Shown: positions 17,423 through 26,556 of the stretch, piece by piece | Layout of the letters: each line of letters begins with the position of its first letter | Numbering within the stretch: the stretch's first letter is position 1 | Assembly: GCF_001570425.1 (NCBI RefSeq) | Contig: NZ_BCSX01000056.1 | Location: 1-64,000 of the forward strand | Direction: 5' to 3' | Origin: Mycolicibacterium brisbanense | GTDB taxonomy: Bacteria > Actinomycetota > Actinomycetes > Mycobacteriales > Mycobacteriaceae | DNA: 64,000 bases | The notes under the pieces: generated by a model | What the model saw: the letters and a program-made list of their open reading frames with translations, nothing else | Databases searched by the model: none | What the model was told of the DNA's origin: nothing | Made by a program: the position numbers and the translations under genes

Positions 17423-18865
17423 TCAGTCGAATCGCTTGAAGCAGCGCTCGGCGTCGCCGAGCACACCGAGCCGGAACGCGTCGATGCGGGAGAAACCCGA
17501 CGGCACCGATTCGCCGTTGACGTCACTGGCCACCAGGCCGTTGGTGAGGATGCCCGACACCGCTTCGTCGATGTCGCCCGCCGTCAGCACGATGCTGTCG
17601 CCGTTGCTCAGCGTCAGGTTCTTGCTGAGCTTCGCGTTGGCCACACCGGTCAGGCATGCGGTCCGCAGGGCGGCTTTCGCGTTGTTCAGCGGTACGCCAC
17701 GTGCGCTCTGCAGGGACAGCATGTACCGCGACGTCAGGACCGAGAAGGCGGTGTTGTCCCCGTTGGCCGGCGCCATGGCGCCGTCGTCCTCGCTCTTGAC
17801 GCCCATCGCCGCGAGATCGTTGAGGTCGACGACGATGGTGTTGGTGGCCGGGCAGTAGGAGGCCGGTGGACTGGGCCTGGCGTTGGGGCAGGTCGTCGCG
17901 TCGTCGGCCGAGAAGCTGAGCTGCGGCGGTTTGGCCGGTTTGAATATCGTGTTCAGCGCGTCGACCATCGCGCGCACCCACTTCTCGGTGATCGGCAGCT
18001 CGCCGGTCTGATCCTCCGGTAGCAGCACCGGGAGGTCTCCGCGGCGCTGCTTGATCTCCTTGACGTCGATCGCGGCGCAGGCCGACGGGCCATCGGTGAA
18101 CCCGAACTGGAACGCCGAGACCCGCTCGAAGGCCGAGCCGTGTTCGTTGACGCCGGCTTGCGCGTCGTCCTCGCTCTGCAGCGGATCGCGGAACGCGATC
18201 ACCGCGGCCAGGACATTGTTGAGCCCGTCGCCGGTGTTGAGCGTGAAGCGGGGCGAGTTGCCCTCGGCCACCCACCGCATGTACGTGCCTGCCAGGCAGT
18301 CGGCCTGCTGCTCGGACACCAGCGTCGGGGTTCCTCGGGTGATGAGCTTGGCCTGTTGCTGCACCGAATGGCCGTATTCGTGGGCCAGCACCAGCACCGC
18401 GGCCATGTCGCCGCCGTCCTTGCGCAGCGACGGCATCAGCACGCCGCGGTCCCAGCCGATGCTGCGGTCGAGCTTGCAGAACGCGGCGTTGACCAGCCCG
18501 TAGGTGCTCTCGCCACAGAACTGCCCTTCGTATCCGTGCGCGTCCCATGAGATCAGTTCGGACACCGGTTCGAACGACCCGTCGAACGAGTCGGAGTAGG
18601 CGCTGTGCCAGAAGTCCTCGATGTCGCTGACGGCATCGCCGGCCAGCTTGTCGACGTCGCCGTTGTCGGTGCCGGTGACGTCGCGCGAACCCGCCTCGGC
18701 GTTGGGCCGCAGCCCGCTGGGCCCGTCGGTCGCGGGCATGCCTGCCACCGAGAACGGATCGGCGAACACCGAGACGGGATTGCCCTGCAACACCGTCGAG
18801 CAGGACAGGACCGGCAACACCGCGCACGCGGCGGTCGCGATGCGGGCCAGGCGCCGTCGACTCAT
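17423..18865 (-). CDS. Lipoprotein neutral zinc metallopeptidase
   Basis: 480 residues. The N-terminus is a lipoprotein signal peptide (basic SRRRLAR, hydrophobic stretch, lipobox VLSC with Cys near 22), so it is likely anchored on the outer face of the plasma membrane. The zinc site is LVLAHEYGHSVQQQ (HExxH) near residue 160, and a third ligand is likely in SEQQADCLAGTYM about 25 residues on, the pattern of the YpfJ-like Zn_peptidase family. Mycobacterial relatives include lipoprotein peptidases of the LpqM kind; whether this is that orthologue cannot be decided by eye. It stands alone, converging on the propeller gene with 14 bases between stops. Confidence 0.83.
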   Translation of the reverse strand: MSRRRLARIATAACAVLPVLSCSTVLQGNPVSVFADPFSVAGMPATDGPSGLRPNAEAGSRDVTGTDNGDVDKLAGDAVSDIEDFWHSAYSDSFDGSFEPVSELISWDAHGYEGQFCGESTYGLVNAAFCKLDRSIGWDRGVLMPSLRKDGGDMAAVLVLAHEYGHSVQQQAKLITRGTPTLVSEQQADCLAGTYMRWVAEGNSPRFTLNTGDGLNNVLAAVIAFRDPLQSEDDAQAGVNEHGSAFERVSAFQFGFTDGPSACAAIDVKEIKQRRGDLPVLLPEDQTGELPITEKWVRAMVDALNTIFKPAKPPQLSFSADDATTCPNARPSPPASYCPATNTIVVDLNDLAAMGVKSEDDGAMAPANGDNTAFSVLTSRYMLSLQSARGVPLNNAKAALRTACLTGVANAKLSKNLTLSNGDSIVLTAGDIDEAVSGILTNGLVASDVNGESVPSGFSRIDAFRLGVLGDAERCFKRFD

Positions 18866-18895
18866 GGAGCTACAGGATAGTGAAAACGCGCAATC

Positions 18896-20977
18896 TCAGC
18901 TGGCGCCACGCAATCGGCGCAGGGCCTGGCGCACCCGGTCGCCGTCGGTGGTGGACCAGAACGGTGGCAGCGACGCGCGCAGGTACCCGCCGTAGCGGGC
19001 GGTCGCCAGCCGGGAATCGAGCACCGCGACCACGCCGCGGTCGTCGGTGTGGCGCAGCAGCCGGCCCGCGCCCTGCGCCAGCAGCAACGCGGCGTGATTG
19101 GCGGCGACCGCCATGAAGCCGTTGCCGCCGCGGGCGCTGATCGCCCGTTGTCGCGCGGTCAGCAGCGGATCATCGGGACGGGGGAACGGAATCCGGTCGA
19201 TCAGCACCAACGACAGCGAAGGCCCTGGCACGTCGACGCCCTGCCACAGGGACAGGGTGCCGAACAGCGAGGTTTCGGGATCGGCCGAAAACTGTTGCAC
19301 CAGAGCGGAAGTGGTGTCGTCTCCCTGACACAGCACCGGGGTGTCGAGGCGCTCGCGCATGACCTCGGCGGCGGCCTTCGCGGCCCGCATCGAGGAGAAC
19401 AGGCCCAGCGTGCGTCCGCCCGCCGCGGTGATCAAACCCTCGATCTCGTCGAGCATGTCGTCGCCGGTGCCGTCGCGGCCAGGTGGCGGTAAATGCTTGG
19501 CGACGTAGAGGATTCCGGATTTGGCGTGCTCGAATGGCGACCCGACGTCGATGCCGCGCCAGCCCGGCGTCGTAGCACCCTCGGAATCGTCCGGCTTGGC
19601 CAGACCCCACGCCCTTGCCATGGCGTCGAAGTTGCCGCCGAGGCTCAGGGTGGCCGAGGTCAGCACGGCTGTGGTGTGGTCAAAGAGTCTGGTGCGCAAC
19701 AACCCTGACACCGTCAGCGGGGCCACCCGCAGGACGGTCCGGATGCTTCCGCGCGATTCTTCATGGTCCAGCCACACGACGTCCGTGCGGTCCGGGATGG
19801 CCGGGACGAATGACGACAGGATGCGGGTGGCGGTGTCGTCGACGTCGGTCAGCGCGGTCACGGCCTCGTTGCGGGCGACCGCGGCCTTCGGATCGCTCGG
19901 CGCGGTGTCGATCGCCATCTTGGCCTTGCTGGCAGCATCGCGCAGGGCCGTCAGATAGGTGGCCAGCTCGTCGTCGAGCACGTCGATGCGGCCGGGCTCG
20001 GTGTCGTGCAGCAGTGAGGACAGCGTCGCGATGGTGGCCTCGAGTCGTTCTGCGAGTTCGGGATCCACCAGCCTGGCGGCTCGTCGATGCGCCACGGCCA
20101 TCGACGTCGGGGAGAGTTCGGCAGTGGCGACCCCGGTGACCCGGTCGGCCAGCTCGTGGGCTTCGTCGACGACCAGCAGTTCGTACTCGGGCAGCACCGC
20201 GAAATCGGAGAGTGCGTCGATGGCCAGCAGGGCGTGGTTGGTCACCACCACGTCGGCGGCGCCGGCCAGGCCGCGGGCCCGTTCGGCGAAGCAGTCGGTG
20301 CCGTACTGGCAGCGTGACACGCCGACGCACTCCCGCGCCGAGACGCTGACCTGGCTCCAGGAGCGGTCCGGCACACCCGGAATCACCTCGTCGCGGTCGC
20401 CGGTCTCGGTGTCCGACGACCAGTCCAGCAGGCGCTGCACGTCACGACCCATCGCACTGATGGCCATGGGTGAGAACAACTCGTCCTGCGGACGGTCCTC
20501 CGGTTCGCCGGCACCGTTGTGGATCTTGTTGAGGCACAGGTAGTTTCCCCGGCCCTTCAGCAATGCGAAGGTGGGGCGGCGGGGGAGCGCACCGGCCAGC
20601 GACTCCACGAGCCGGGGCAGATCGCGATCCACCAGCTGGCGCTGCAGCGCGATGGTGGCGGTCGAGACGACGACCGGCTGCTCGGTGGCCAGGGCGTGCG
20701 CGATCGCCGGGACCAGGTAGGCAAGCGATTTGCCGGTTCCGGTGCCGGCCTGCACCGCCAGGTGCTCACCGGATTCGAAGGCGCGGGCGACAGCCTGTGT
20801 CATCTCGATCTGACCGGTGCGGCGGGCGCCACCCAGTCCGTCCACGGCGACCGCGAGCAGGTCGGTGACGTCCTTGGAAAAGTCGGATTCCGGCGTGGGA
20901 GCTCCTAACGATCCTGGGCGGGCACCATGCGGGTGCCGATGGCCGGTTCGCCGCGGGAGAGTTTGAGCCCGTCCCAC
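18896..20977 (-). CDS. dinG: DinG-family ATP-dependent DNA helicase
   Basis: An XPD-like superfamily 2 helicase with an iron-sulfur cluster. Walker A is QAGTGTGKSLAYLVP, the DEAH box is LLVVDEAHELADRV and late motifs include SLWQGVDVPG and QGAGRLLRHTDDRGVV. Four cysteines between the Walker motifs (YLCLN, ECVGVSRCQYG, TDCFAE) can hold a 4Fe-4S cluster. The start is uncertain: ATG at 20977 overlaps pncB by 73 bases and gives 693 residues, and the next candidate, GTG at 20845, gives 649. Similarity to Rv1329c (664 residues) reaches upstream of the GTG (DLLAVAV), so the longer form is listed. Oriented with pncB. Confidence 0.93.
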   Translation of the reverse strand: MGRAQTLPRRTGHRHPHGARPGSLGAPTPESDFSKDVTDLLAVAVDGLGGARRTGQIEMTQAVARAFESGEHLAVQAGTGTGKSLAYLVPAIAHALATEQPVVVSTATIALQRQLVDRDLPRLVESLAGALPRRPTFALLKGRGNYLCLNKIHNGAGEPEDRPQDELFSPMAISAMGRDVQRLLDWSSDTETGDRDEVIPGVPDRSWSQVSVSARECVGVSRCQYGTDCFAERARGLAGAADVVVTNHALLAIDALSDFAVLPEYELLVVDEAHELADRVTGVATAELSPTSMAVAHRRAARLVDPELAERLEATIATLSSLLHDTEPGRIDVLDDELATYLTALRDAASKAKMAIDTAPSDPKAAVARNEAVTALTDVDDTATRILSSFVPAIPDRTDVVWLDHEESRGSIRTVLRVAPLTVSGLLRTRLFDHTTAVLTSATLSLGGNFDAMARAWGLAKPDDSEGATTPGWRGIDVGSPFEHAKSGILYVAKHLPPPGRDGTGDDMLDEIEGLITAAGGRTLGLFSSMRAAKAAAEVMRERLDTPVLCQGDDTTSALVQQFSADPETSLFGTLSLWQGVDVPGPSLSLVLIDRIPFPRPDDPLLTARQRAISARGGNGFMAVAANHAALLLAQGAGRLLRHTDDRGVVAVLDSRLATARYGGYLRASLPPFWSTTDGDRVRQALRRLRGAS

Positions 20978-22215
20978 GGCAGGCTGTGCAGCCCGTCAGC
21001 GACCCGCTCGCGCGCGGCGATGAGTTCCTCGGCAGGCGTCGCATCGGACACCGGCTCGCCGCCCGTCACCAACGGCACGGTGAGTGTGCGTGCAGTCAGG
21101 CCTGATGGAACCGGCGGGGGCTGCCCGTACGGATAGATGACCTCTTCGACGATGGTTCCGGAGGTCTTGGCCAGCCGCAGTGCCTGTTTGCGGCCGCCGT
21201 GCGACTCTTTGTGGCTGCTGCGTTTGGCCACGCCGATGCCGTCGACCTCGACGAGCTTGTAGACCATGCTCGCGGTGGGTGCACCCGAACCGGTGACCAC
21301 CGAGGTGCCCACGCCGTAGCTGTCCACGGGTTCGGCGCGCAGCGCCGCGATCGCGAACTCGTCGAGGTCGCCCGAGACCACGATGCGCGTCGAGGCGGCG
21401 CCCAGCCCGTCGAGCTGTGTGCGGACCTGGCGGGCCAGCACACCGAGATCGCCGGAGTCGATGCGGACGGCGCCGAGCTCGGTCCCGCCGACTGCGATCG
21501 CGTTGGCAACGCCTGTGGTGATGTCGTAGGTGTCCACCAGCAACGTGGTGTCGGTGCCGAGGGCGGCCACCTGCCCGCGGAACGCGGCCTGCTCGTCGGA
21601 GCCCGACGCGGTCGTGTGCAACAGGGTGTAGGCGTGCGCCGCGGTGCCCATCGTGGGCACGCCGTAGCGGCGCTCGGCCTCGAGGTTCGACGTGCCCGCG
21701 AACCCGGCGAGATAGGCAGCGCGGGCGGCGGCGACGGCGGCCTGCTCGTGGGTGCGCCGGGAGCCCATCTCGATCATCGGCCGGCCCTCCGCGGCGCTGG
21801 TCATGCGGGCCGCGGCGGAGGCGATCGCCGTGTCGTGGTTGAAGATTGACAGTACGAGCGTCTCGAGGATCACGCACTCGCCGAAGCTGCCGTGCACCGA
21901 GAGCACCGGCGAACCGGGGAAGTACAGCTCACCCTCCGCGTAGCCGTCGACGTCGCCGCGGAAGCGGTAGTCGGCGAGGTACGCCAGCGTCGCGTCGTCC
22001 AGGAAATCCAGCGTCGCCAATGCGGTGTCGTCGAACCTGAACTGCCCCAAGGCTTCGACGAAGCGTTGGGTGCCCGCGACCACGCCGTAGCGGCGCCCTT
22101 CGGGCAGCCGGCGGGCAAAGACCTCGAACGTCGTCTGACGGTGCGCGGTGCCGTCGCGAAGCGCGGCGGCGAGCATGGTCAGCTCGTACTTGTCGGTGAG
22201 CAACGCGACCGTCAC
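20905..22215 (-). CDS. pncB: Nicotinate phosphoribosyltransferase
   Basis: 436 residues from GTG at 22215. It converts nicotinate and PRPP to nicotinate mononucleotide in the NAD salvage (Preiss-Handler) pathway. The start region reads LLTDKYELTMLAAALRDG, which binds near the active site. Other conserved parts are ELYFPGSPVLSVHG, IEMGSRRTHEQAA, AVRIDSGDLGVLARQVR and the PRPP-loop-like DSYGVGTSVVTGSGAP. The open frame runs on upstream to 22644, but that part is antisense to clpS and unlike the family. Orthologous to Rv1330c (pncB1). It is divergent from clpS. Confidence 0.95.
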   Translation of the reverse strand: MTVALLTDKYELTMLAAALRDGTAHRQTTFEVFARRLPEGRRYGVVAGTQRFVEALGQFRFDDTALATLDFLDDATLAYLADYRFRGDVDGYAEGELYFPGSPVLSVHGSFGECVILETLVLSIFNHDTAIASAAARMTSAAEGRPMIEMGSRRTHEQAAVAAARAAYLAGFAGTSNLEAERRYGVPTMGTAAHAYTLLHTTASGSDEQAAFRGQVAALGTDTTLLVDTYDITTGVANAIAVGGTELGAVRIDSGDLGVLARQVRTQLDGLGAASTRIVVSGDLDEFAIAALRAEPVDSYGVGTSVVTGSGAPTASMVYKLVEVDGIGVAKRSSHKESHGGRKQALRLAKTSGTIVEEVIYPYGQPPPVPSGLTARTLTVPLVTGGEPVSDATPAEELIAARERVADGLHSLPWDGLKLSRGEPAIGTRMVPAQDR

Positions 22216-22269
22216 AGCAGCAACCGTAGCCGTTTCCGGGTTTGGGGATCGCGCCGGTATTGTGAGCCC

Positions 22270-22572
22270 ATGGTTACACCGGCGAAGGCCCGTCCGGGTA
22301 CCCGGGAAGAAGTTGACGTCGCCGGGGCCGAGGCCACCGACAGTCCATGGGTGACCATCGTGTGGGACGACCCAGTCAATCTGATGACGTACGTGACCTA
22401 CGTCTTCCAGAAACTCTTCGGCTACAGCGAGCCGCACGCCACCAAACTCATGTTGCAGGTGCACAACGAGGGCAAGGCCGTGGTGTCTGCGGGCAGCCGT
22501 GAATCCATGGAGGTCGACGTGTCGAAACTGCACGCCGCCGGGCTGTGGGCGACCTTGGCGCAGGACCGCTGA
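22270..22572 (+). CDS. clpS: ATP-dependent Clp protease adaptor
   Basis: 100 residues. ClpS delivers N-degron proteins to the Clp ATPase (ClpC1 in mycobacteria). The conserved WVTIVWDDPVNLMTYVTYVF holds the residues that line the N-degron pocket, and the core continues through KLMLQVHNEGKAVVSAGSRE. ATG at 22270 gives the size of Rv1331 (101 residues). It is first of a plus-strand run clpS-DUF2017-P1 peptidase-mec-cysO-cysM with gaps of a few bases. Confidence 0.96.
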   Translation: MVTPAKARPGTREEVDVAGAEATDSPWVTIVWDDPVNLMTYVTYVFQKLFGYSEPHATKLMLQVHNEGKAVVSAGSRESMEVDVSKLHAAGLWATLAQDR

Positions 22573-22578
22573 TCGACG

Positions 22579-23157
22579 GTGCGCAAGTGGAAGCGGATCC
22601 AAACCGCTGACGGCCCGCGGTTCCGCTCGTCGTTGGCTGCCCATGAAGCCGTATTGCTACAGAACCTGGTGACCTCCTTGCTGGGCATGCTCGAGGAACG
22701 CGAATCCTCGGTGCCCACAGACGAACTGCACGCCATCACCGGCATCCGGACCGGCAACCCGCAGCCCCCGCAGGACGACACCCTGCGCCGGCTGCTGCCC
22801 GATTTCTACCGACCCGCCACCGAGCACCCGGCCGGCTCCGGCACCGCCGAGAGCCTCAACAGCGCGTTGCGCGGCTTGCACGAGCCCGAGATCATCGACG
22901 CCAAACGCGATGCGGCGCAACGGTTGTTGGACACGCTGCCGGACGGCGGCGGCAAGTTCGAGTTGACCGAGAGCGACGCGCAGGCCTGGGCCGCCGCGGT
23001 CAACGACGTCCGTCTGGCGCTCGGCACCATGCTCGACATCAGGCCCGACGGTCCGCACCGGCTGTCGCAGGAGCACCCCATGGCCGGGCACCTCGACGTG
23101 TACCAGTGGCTCACGGTGCTGCAGGAGTACCTCGTGCTGGGACTCATGGGCAAGTAG
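22579..23157 (+). CDS. DUF2017 family protein (Rv1332 type)
   Basis: 192 residues, starting at GTG 6 bases after the clpS stop. A DUF2017 protein, predicted largely alpha-helical and soluble (FRSSLAAHEAVLLQNLV, ending in QWLTVLQEYLVLGL). It is almost always next to clpS in actinobacteria, which suggests a link with Clp proteolysis. Rv1332 has been called a regulator, but no DNA-binding motif is obvious here. Confidence 0.87.
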   Translation: MRKWKRIQTADGPRFRSSLAAHEAVLLQNLVTSLLGMLEERESSVPTDELHAITGIRTGNPQPPQDDTLRRLLPDFYRPATEHPAGSGTAESLNSALRGLHEPEIIDAKRDAAQRLLDTLPDGGGKFELTESDAQAWAAAVNDVRLALGTMLDIRPDGPHRLSQEHPMAGHLDVYQWLTVLQEYLVLGLMGK

Positions 23158-24177
23158 ATGGGCTCGATCACCGACGTCGGCGGCATCCTGGTCGGCCACC
23201 ATCACCGCATCGACCCGGACGTCACGCTGGGTGCCGGCTGGGCCTCGGGCAGCACGGTCGTCCTGGCTCCGCCCGGCACGGTCGGTGCCGTCGACGGTCG
23301 CGGCGGCGCGCCGGGAACGCGCGAGACCGATTTGCTCGACCCGATCAACACCGTCCGGCACGTCGACGCCGTTGTTCTCTCCGGCGGCAGTGCGTACGGC
23401 TTGGCCGCCGCCGACGGCGTGATGACCTGGCTGGAGCAGCAGGGTCGCGGTGTCGCGATGGACGGCGGGGTGGTTCCCATCGTCCCTGCCGCGGTGATCT
23501 TCGATCTGCCCGTCGGCGGATGGGCGAACCGGCCGACCGCCGAGTTCGGCTACGCCGCCGCGGCCGCGGCAGGCGCCCAGTTCGGTCTCGGCACGGTCGG
23601 GGCCGGGGTGGGTGCACGGGCCGGGGTGCTCAAAGGTGGCGTCGGCACGGCGTCGACCGTGCTGCCCGACGGGGTGACCGTGGGCGCCCTGGTGATCGTC
23701 AATGCCGCCGGCGACGTCGTCGACCCCGCAACCGGGCTGCCCTGGATGACCGCACTGACCCACGAGTTCGGCCTCGTCGCGCCACCGGCGAATCAGCTCG
23801 CCGCCTACGCCGATCTGCATACCGAACTGAGCCCGCTGAACACCACCATCGCAGTCGTGGCGACCGATGCCGCGCTGAGCAAGGCGGCATGCCGCCGGGT
23901 TGCGGTGGCCGCTCACGACGGGCTGGCCCGCACGATCGCACCGTGCCACACCCCGCTGGACGGCGACACGGTGTTCGCGCTCGCTACCGGCGCGGTGACG
24001 GTTGAACCGGCCCCGAAAACCCCGGCGGCGATGTCGCCCGAGACCATGCTGGTGGCCCGCATCGGAGCCGCCGCGGCGGAGGTGTTGGCCCGGGCAGTGC
24101 TGGTCGGAGTGCTGGCCGCGGATGCGGTGGCAGGAATACCCACCTACCGTGACATGTTGCCGGGAGCGTTCGGATGA
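23158..24177 (+). CDS. P1-family (DmpA/NylC-like) N-terminal nucleophile hydrolase
   Basis: 339 residues, beginning with the ATG directly after the DUF2017 stop. This family comprises self-cleaving aminopeptidases and oligoamide hydrolases. The self-cleavage region is KGGVGTASTVLPDG near residue 160, where T or S becomes the new N-terminal nucleophile. The VVLSGGSAYGLAAADGVM segment near residue 75 is conserved in the family. It corresponds to Rv1333. The natural substrate is unknown. Its stop lies 13 bases before the mec start. Confidence 0.9.
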   Translation: MGSITDVGGILVGHHHRIDPDVTLGAGWASGSTVVLAPPGTVGAVDGRGGAPGTRETDLLDPINTVRHVDAVVLSGGSAYGLAAADGVMTWLEQQGRGVAMDGGVVPIVPAAVIFDLPVGGWANRPTAEFGYAAAAAAGAQFGLGTVGAGVGARAGVLKGGVGTASTVLPDGVTVGALVIVNAAGDVVDPATGLPWMTALTHEFGLVAPPANQLAAYADLHTELSPLNTTIAVVATDAALSKAACRRVAVAAHDGLARTIAPCHTPLDGDTVFALATGAVTVEPAPKTPAAMSPETMLVARIGAAAAEVLARAVLVGVLAADAVAGIPTYRDMLPGAFG

Positions 24178-24190
24178 AGGGAGCCGTCCA

Positions 24191-24607
24191 GTGTTGGTGA
24201 TTCGCCGTGACCTCGTCGAGGCCATGGTGGCCCATGCGCGGGCGGACCATCCTGACGAGGCGTGTGGAGTGATCGCCGGGCCTGAGGGCTCCGATCGGCC
24301 CGACCGATTCATCGCGATGGTCAACGCCGAGCGCTCGCCGACGTTCTACCGGTTCGATTCGGGTGAGCAGCTCAAGGTGTGGCGCGCGATGGACGAGGCC
24401 GACGAGGTGCCCGTCGTCATCTACCACTCGCATACGGCGACCGAGGCATATCCGAGCCGCACCGACATCGCGTACGCGTCGGAGCCCGATGCGCACTACG
24501 TGCTGGTCTCGACCCGCGACCCGAACGAGCACGAACTGCGCAGCTATCGGATCCTCGACGGCGTCGTCACCGAAGAACCCGTCCAGATCGTCGAGCAATA
24601 CCACTGA
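24191..24607 (+). CDS. mec: CysO-cysteine peptidase Mec (JAMM metalloprotease)
   Basis: 138 residues. It releases cysteine from the CysO-cysteine adduct in the alternative cysteine pathway. The JAMM zinc motif is VIYHSHTATEAYPSRTD (H-x-H, then S and D). GTG at 24191 is chosen because AAGGGAG (24178-24184) lies at good distance; the frame upstream overlaps the P1 hydrolase gene. The order mec-cysO-cysM is that of Rv1334-Rv1336. Confidence 0.96.
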   Translation: MLVIRRDLVEAMVAHARADHPDEACGVIAGPEGSDRPDRFIAMVNAERSPTFYRFDSGEQLKVWRAMDEADEVPVVIYHSHTATEAYPSRTDIAYASEPDAHYVLVSTRDPNEHELRSYRILDGVVTEEPVQIVEQYH

Positions 24608-24635
24608 GCATCAACAAGACGTAGAAGGAGACCGC

Positions 24636-24908
24636 ATGTCTATCTCTGTCTCGATCCCCACCATCCTGCGCCCGCACACCGGCGGGCAGAAGCGGGTCAG
24701 CGCCTCCGGCGACACGCTGGCCGCAGTGATCAGCGACCTGGAGGCCAACTATTCGGGTCTCTCCGACCGGCTCGTGGACAACGGCAAGTTGCACCGCTTC
24801 GTCAACATCTACGTCAACGACGAGGACGTGCGATTCTCCGGCGGCCTGGACACCGTGATCGCCGATGGCGATTCGGTGACCATCCTGCCTGCCGTAGCCG
24901 GCGGATAG
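24636..24908 (+). CDS. cysO: Sulfur-carrier protein CysO
   Basis: 90 residues of the ThiS/MoaD ubiquitin-like fold, ending in Gly-Gly. The C-terminal glycine is thiocarboxylated and supplies sulfide to CysM. A strong ribosome site GAAGGAG (24624-24630) precedes the ATG. It sits between mec and cysM, which start and finish the same reaction cycle. Orthologue of Rv1335. Confidence 0.97.
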   Translation: MSISVSIPTILRPHTGGQKRVSASGDTLAAVISDLEANYSGLSDRLVDNGKLHRFVNIYVNDEDVRFSGGLDTVIADGDSVTILPAVAGG

Positions 24909-24911
24909 TCG

Positions 24912-25886
24912 ATGGCTCGGCACGACTCACTGCTGCAGGCTCTCGGCGACACCCCGCTGGTCGGACTGCAGAATCTCTCGCCCCGCTGGGACGACGGCGC
25001 CGACGGAACCCCGCACGTGCGGCTATGGGCCAAACTCGAGGACCGCAACCCGACCGGCTCGATCAAGGACCGGCCTGCGCTGCGGATGATCGAGCAGGCC
25101 GAGCGCGACGGGCTACTAGAGCCCGGGGCCACCATCCTGGAACCGACCAGCGGCAACACCGGTATCTCGCTGGCGATGGCGGCCCTGCTCAAGGGCTACA
25201 ACATGATCTGCGTGATGCCGGAGAACACCTCCATCGAACGGCGCCAGATCCTGGAGCTCTACGGCGCCAGGATCATCTTCAGCCCCGCCGAAGGTGGTTC
25301 CAATACGGCCGTCGCCACCGCCAAAGAGCTTGCGGCACAAAACCCGTCGTGGGTGATGCTGTACCAATACGGCAACCCGGCGAACTCCGACGCGCACTAT
25401 TACGGCACAGGGCCCGAGCTGCTGGCCGACCTGCCGGAGATCACGCACTTCGTCGCGGGGCTCGGCACCACCGGCACCCTGATGGGCACCGGCCGCTTTC
25501 TGCGCGAGCAGGTGCCCGGTGTGCAGATCGTGGCCGCCGAACCGCGGTACGGCGAGGGTGTGTACGCGCTGCGCAACATCGACGAGGGGTTCATTCCCGA
25601 GCTCTACGATCCGGCGGTGCTGACCACGCGGTTTTCCGTCGGCTCGTACGACGCCGTGAAACGCACCCGCGACCTGGTGACCCGCGAAGGGATCTTCGCC
25701 GGCATTTCGACCGGTGCCGTGCTGCACGCCGCGCTGGGCATGGCCGCCAAGGCGGACAAGGCCGGTGAGCGCGCGGACATCGCGTTCGTGGTGGCCGACG
25801 CCGGATGGAAGTATCTGTCGACCGGTGCCTACGCCGGTAGCCTGGATGACGCGGAGGACGCGTTGGAAGGGCAGTTGTGGGCATAG
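24912..25886 (+). CDS. cysM: O-phosphoserine sulfhydrylase CysM
   Basis: 324 residues. A pyridoxal-phosphate enzyme that takes O-phospho-L-serine and CysO thiocarboxylate to CysO-cysteine. The cofactor lysine is in NPTGSIKDRPALRM. The phosphate-binding glycine-rich loop is GLGTTGTLMGTGRFL, the substrate loop is PTSGNTGISLAM, and the C-terminal segment ends in DALEGQLWA. It starts 3 bases after cysO. Orthologue of Rv1336. Confidence 0.97.
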   Translation: MARHDSLLQALGDTPLVGLQNLSPRWDDGADGTPHVRLWAKLEDRNPTGSIKDRPALRMIEQAERDGLLEPGATILEPTSGNTGISLAMAALLKGYNMICVMPENTSIERRQILELYGARIIFSPAEGGSNTAVATAKELAAQNPSWVMLYQYGNPANSDAHYYGTGPELLADLPEITHFVAGLGTTGTLMGTGRFLREQVPGVQIVAAEPRYGEGVYALRNIDEGFIPELYDPAVLTTRFSVGSYDAVKRTRDLVTREGIFAGISTGAVLHAALGMAAKADKAGERADIAFVVADAGWKYLSTGAYAGSLDDAEDALEGQLWA

Positions 25887-25896
25887 AGGTGTGGGC

Positions 25897-26556
25897 ATGA
25901 GCAAACCGGGTTTGCCCGTGCCGACCACGCCGAAGAAGTCACCGGCGTGGAAGGTCGGCGGCGCCACCATCCTCACCTTTGTCGCACTGCTCTACGTGGT
26001 CGAGCTGGCGGATCAGCTCTCGGGTGGGCGGCTGGACCGCAACGGCATCCGCCCGCTGGAGACCGACGGCTTGTGGGGCATCCTGTTTGCGCCGCTGCTG
26101 CACGCCAACTGGCAGCACCTGATGGCAAACACCGTCCCGGCGCTGGTCCTCGGATTCCTCGTGACGCTTGCCGGGATGAGCCGGTTCATCTGGGCGACGG
26201 CGATCGTCTGGATCCTCGGCGGCTTCGGCACCTGGTTGATCGGCGATGTGGGCGGATGTGCCCTGCCCACCAACCACATCGGCGCGTCCGGCCTGATCTT
26301 CGGGTGGCTGACCTTCCTGATGGTGTTCGGGTGGTTCACCCGGCACGTCTGGCAGATCGTGGTGGGCATTCTGGTGCTGTTCATCTACGGCGGCGTGCTG
26401 TGGGGCGCCATCCCCGAACTCAACACCTGCGGCGGGGTGTCCTGGCAGGGCCACCTCTGCGGGGCCATCGCCGGGATTTTCGCGGCCTATCTGTTGTCCG
26501 GGCCCGAACGCAAAGCCCGGCAGTCGCGCAGGCGGCCCAACCAGCTGACCTCATGA
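25897..26556 (+). CDS. Rhomboid-family intramembrane serine protease
   Basis: 219 residues with six hydrophobic segments. Rhomboid hallmarks are HANWQHLMANT in the second helix region, the catalytic serine in HIGASGLIFG and the catalytic histidine in WQGHLCGAIAG. It cleaves helices of membrane proteins; the substrate is unknown. ATG at 25897 (MSKPGLPVPT) is 10 bases after cysM. The stop overlaps the murI start as ATGA. Orthologue of Rv1337. Confidence 0.93.
   Translation: MSKPGLPVPTTPKKSPAWKVGGATILTFVALLYVVELADQLSGGRLDRNGIRPLETDGLWGILFAPLLHANWQHLMANTVPALVLGFLVTLAGMSRFIWATAIVWILGGFGTWLIGDVGGCALPTNHIGASGLIFGWLTFLMVFGWFTRHVWQIVVGILVLFIYGGVLWGAIPELNTCGGVSWQGHLCGAIAGIFAAYLLSGPERKARQSRRRPNQLTS

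Noticed and set aside
22216..22644. Upstream extension of pncB
   Set aside because: The extra 143 codons are antisense to clpS and have no similarity to the family; GTG at 22215 gives the normal length.
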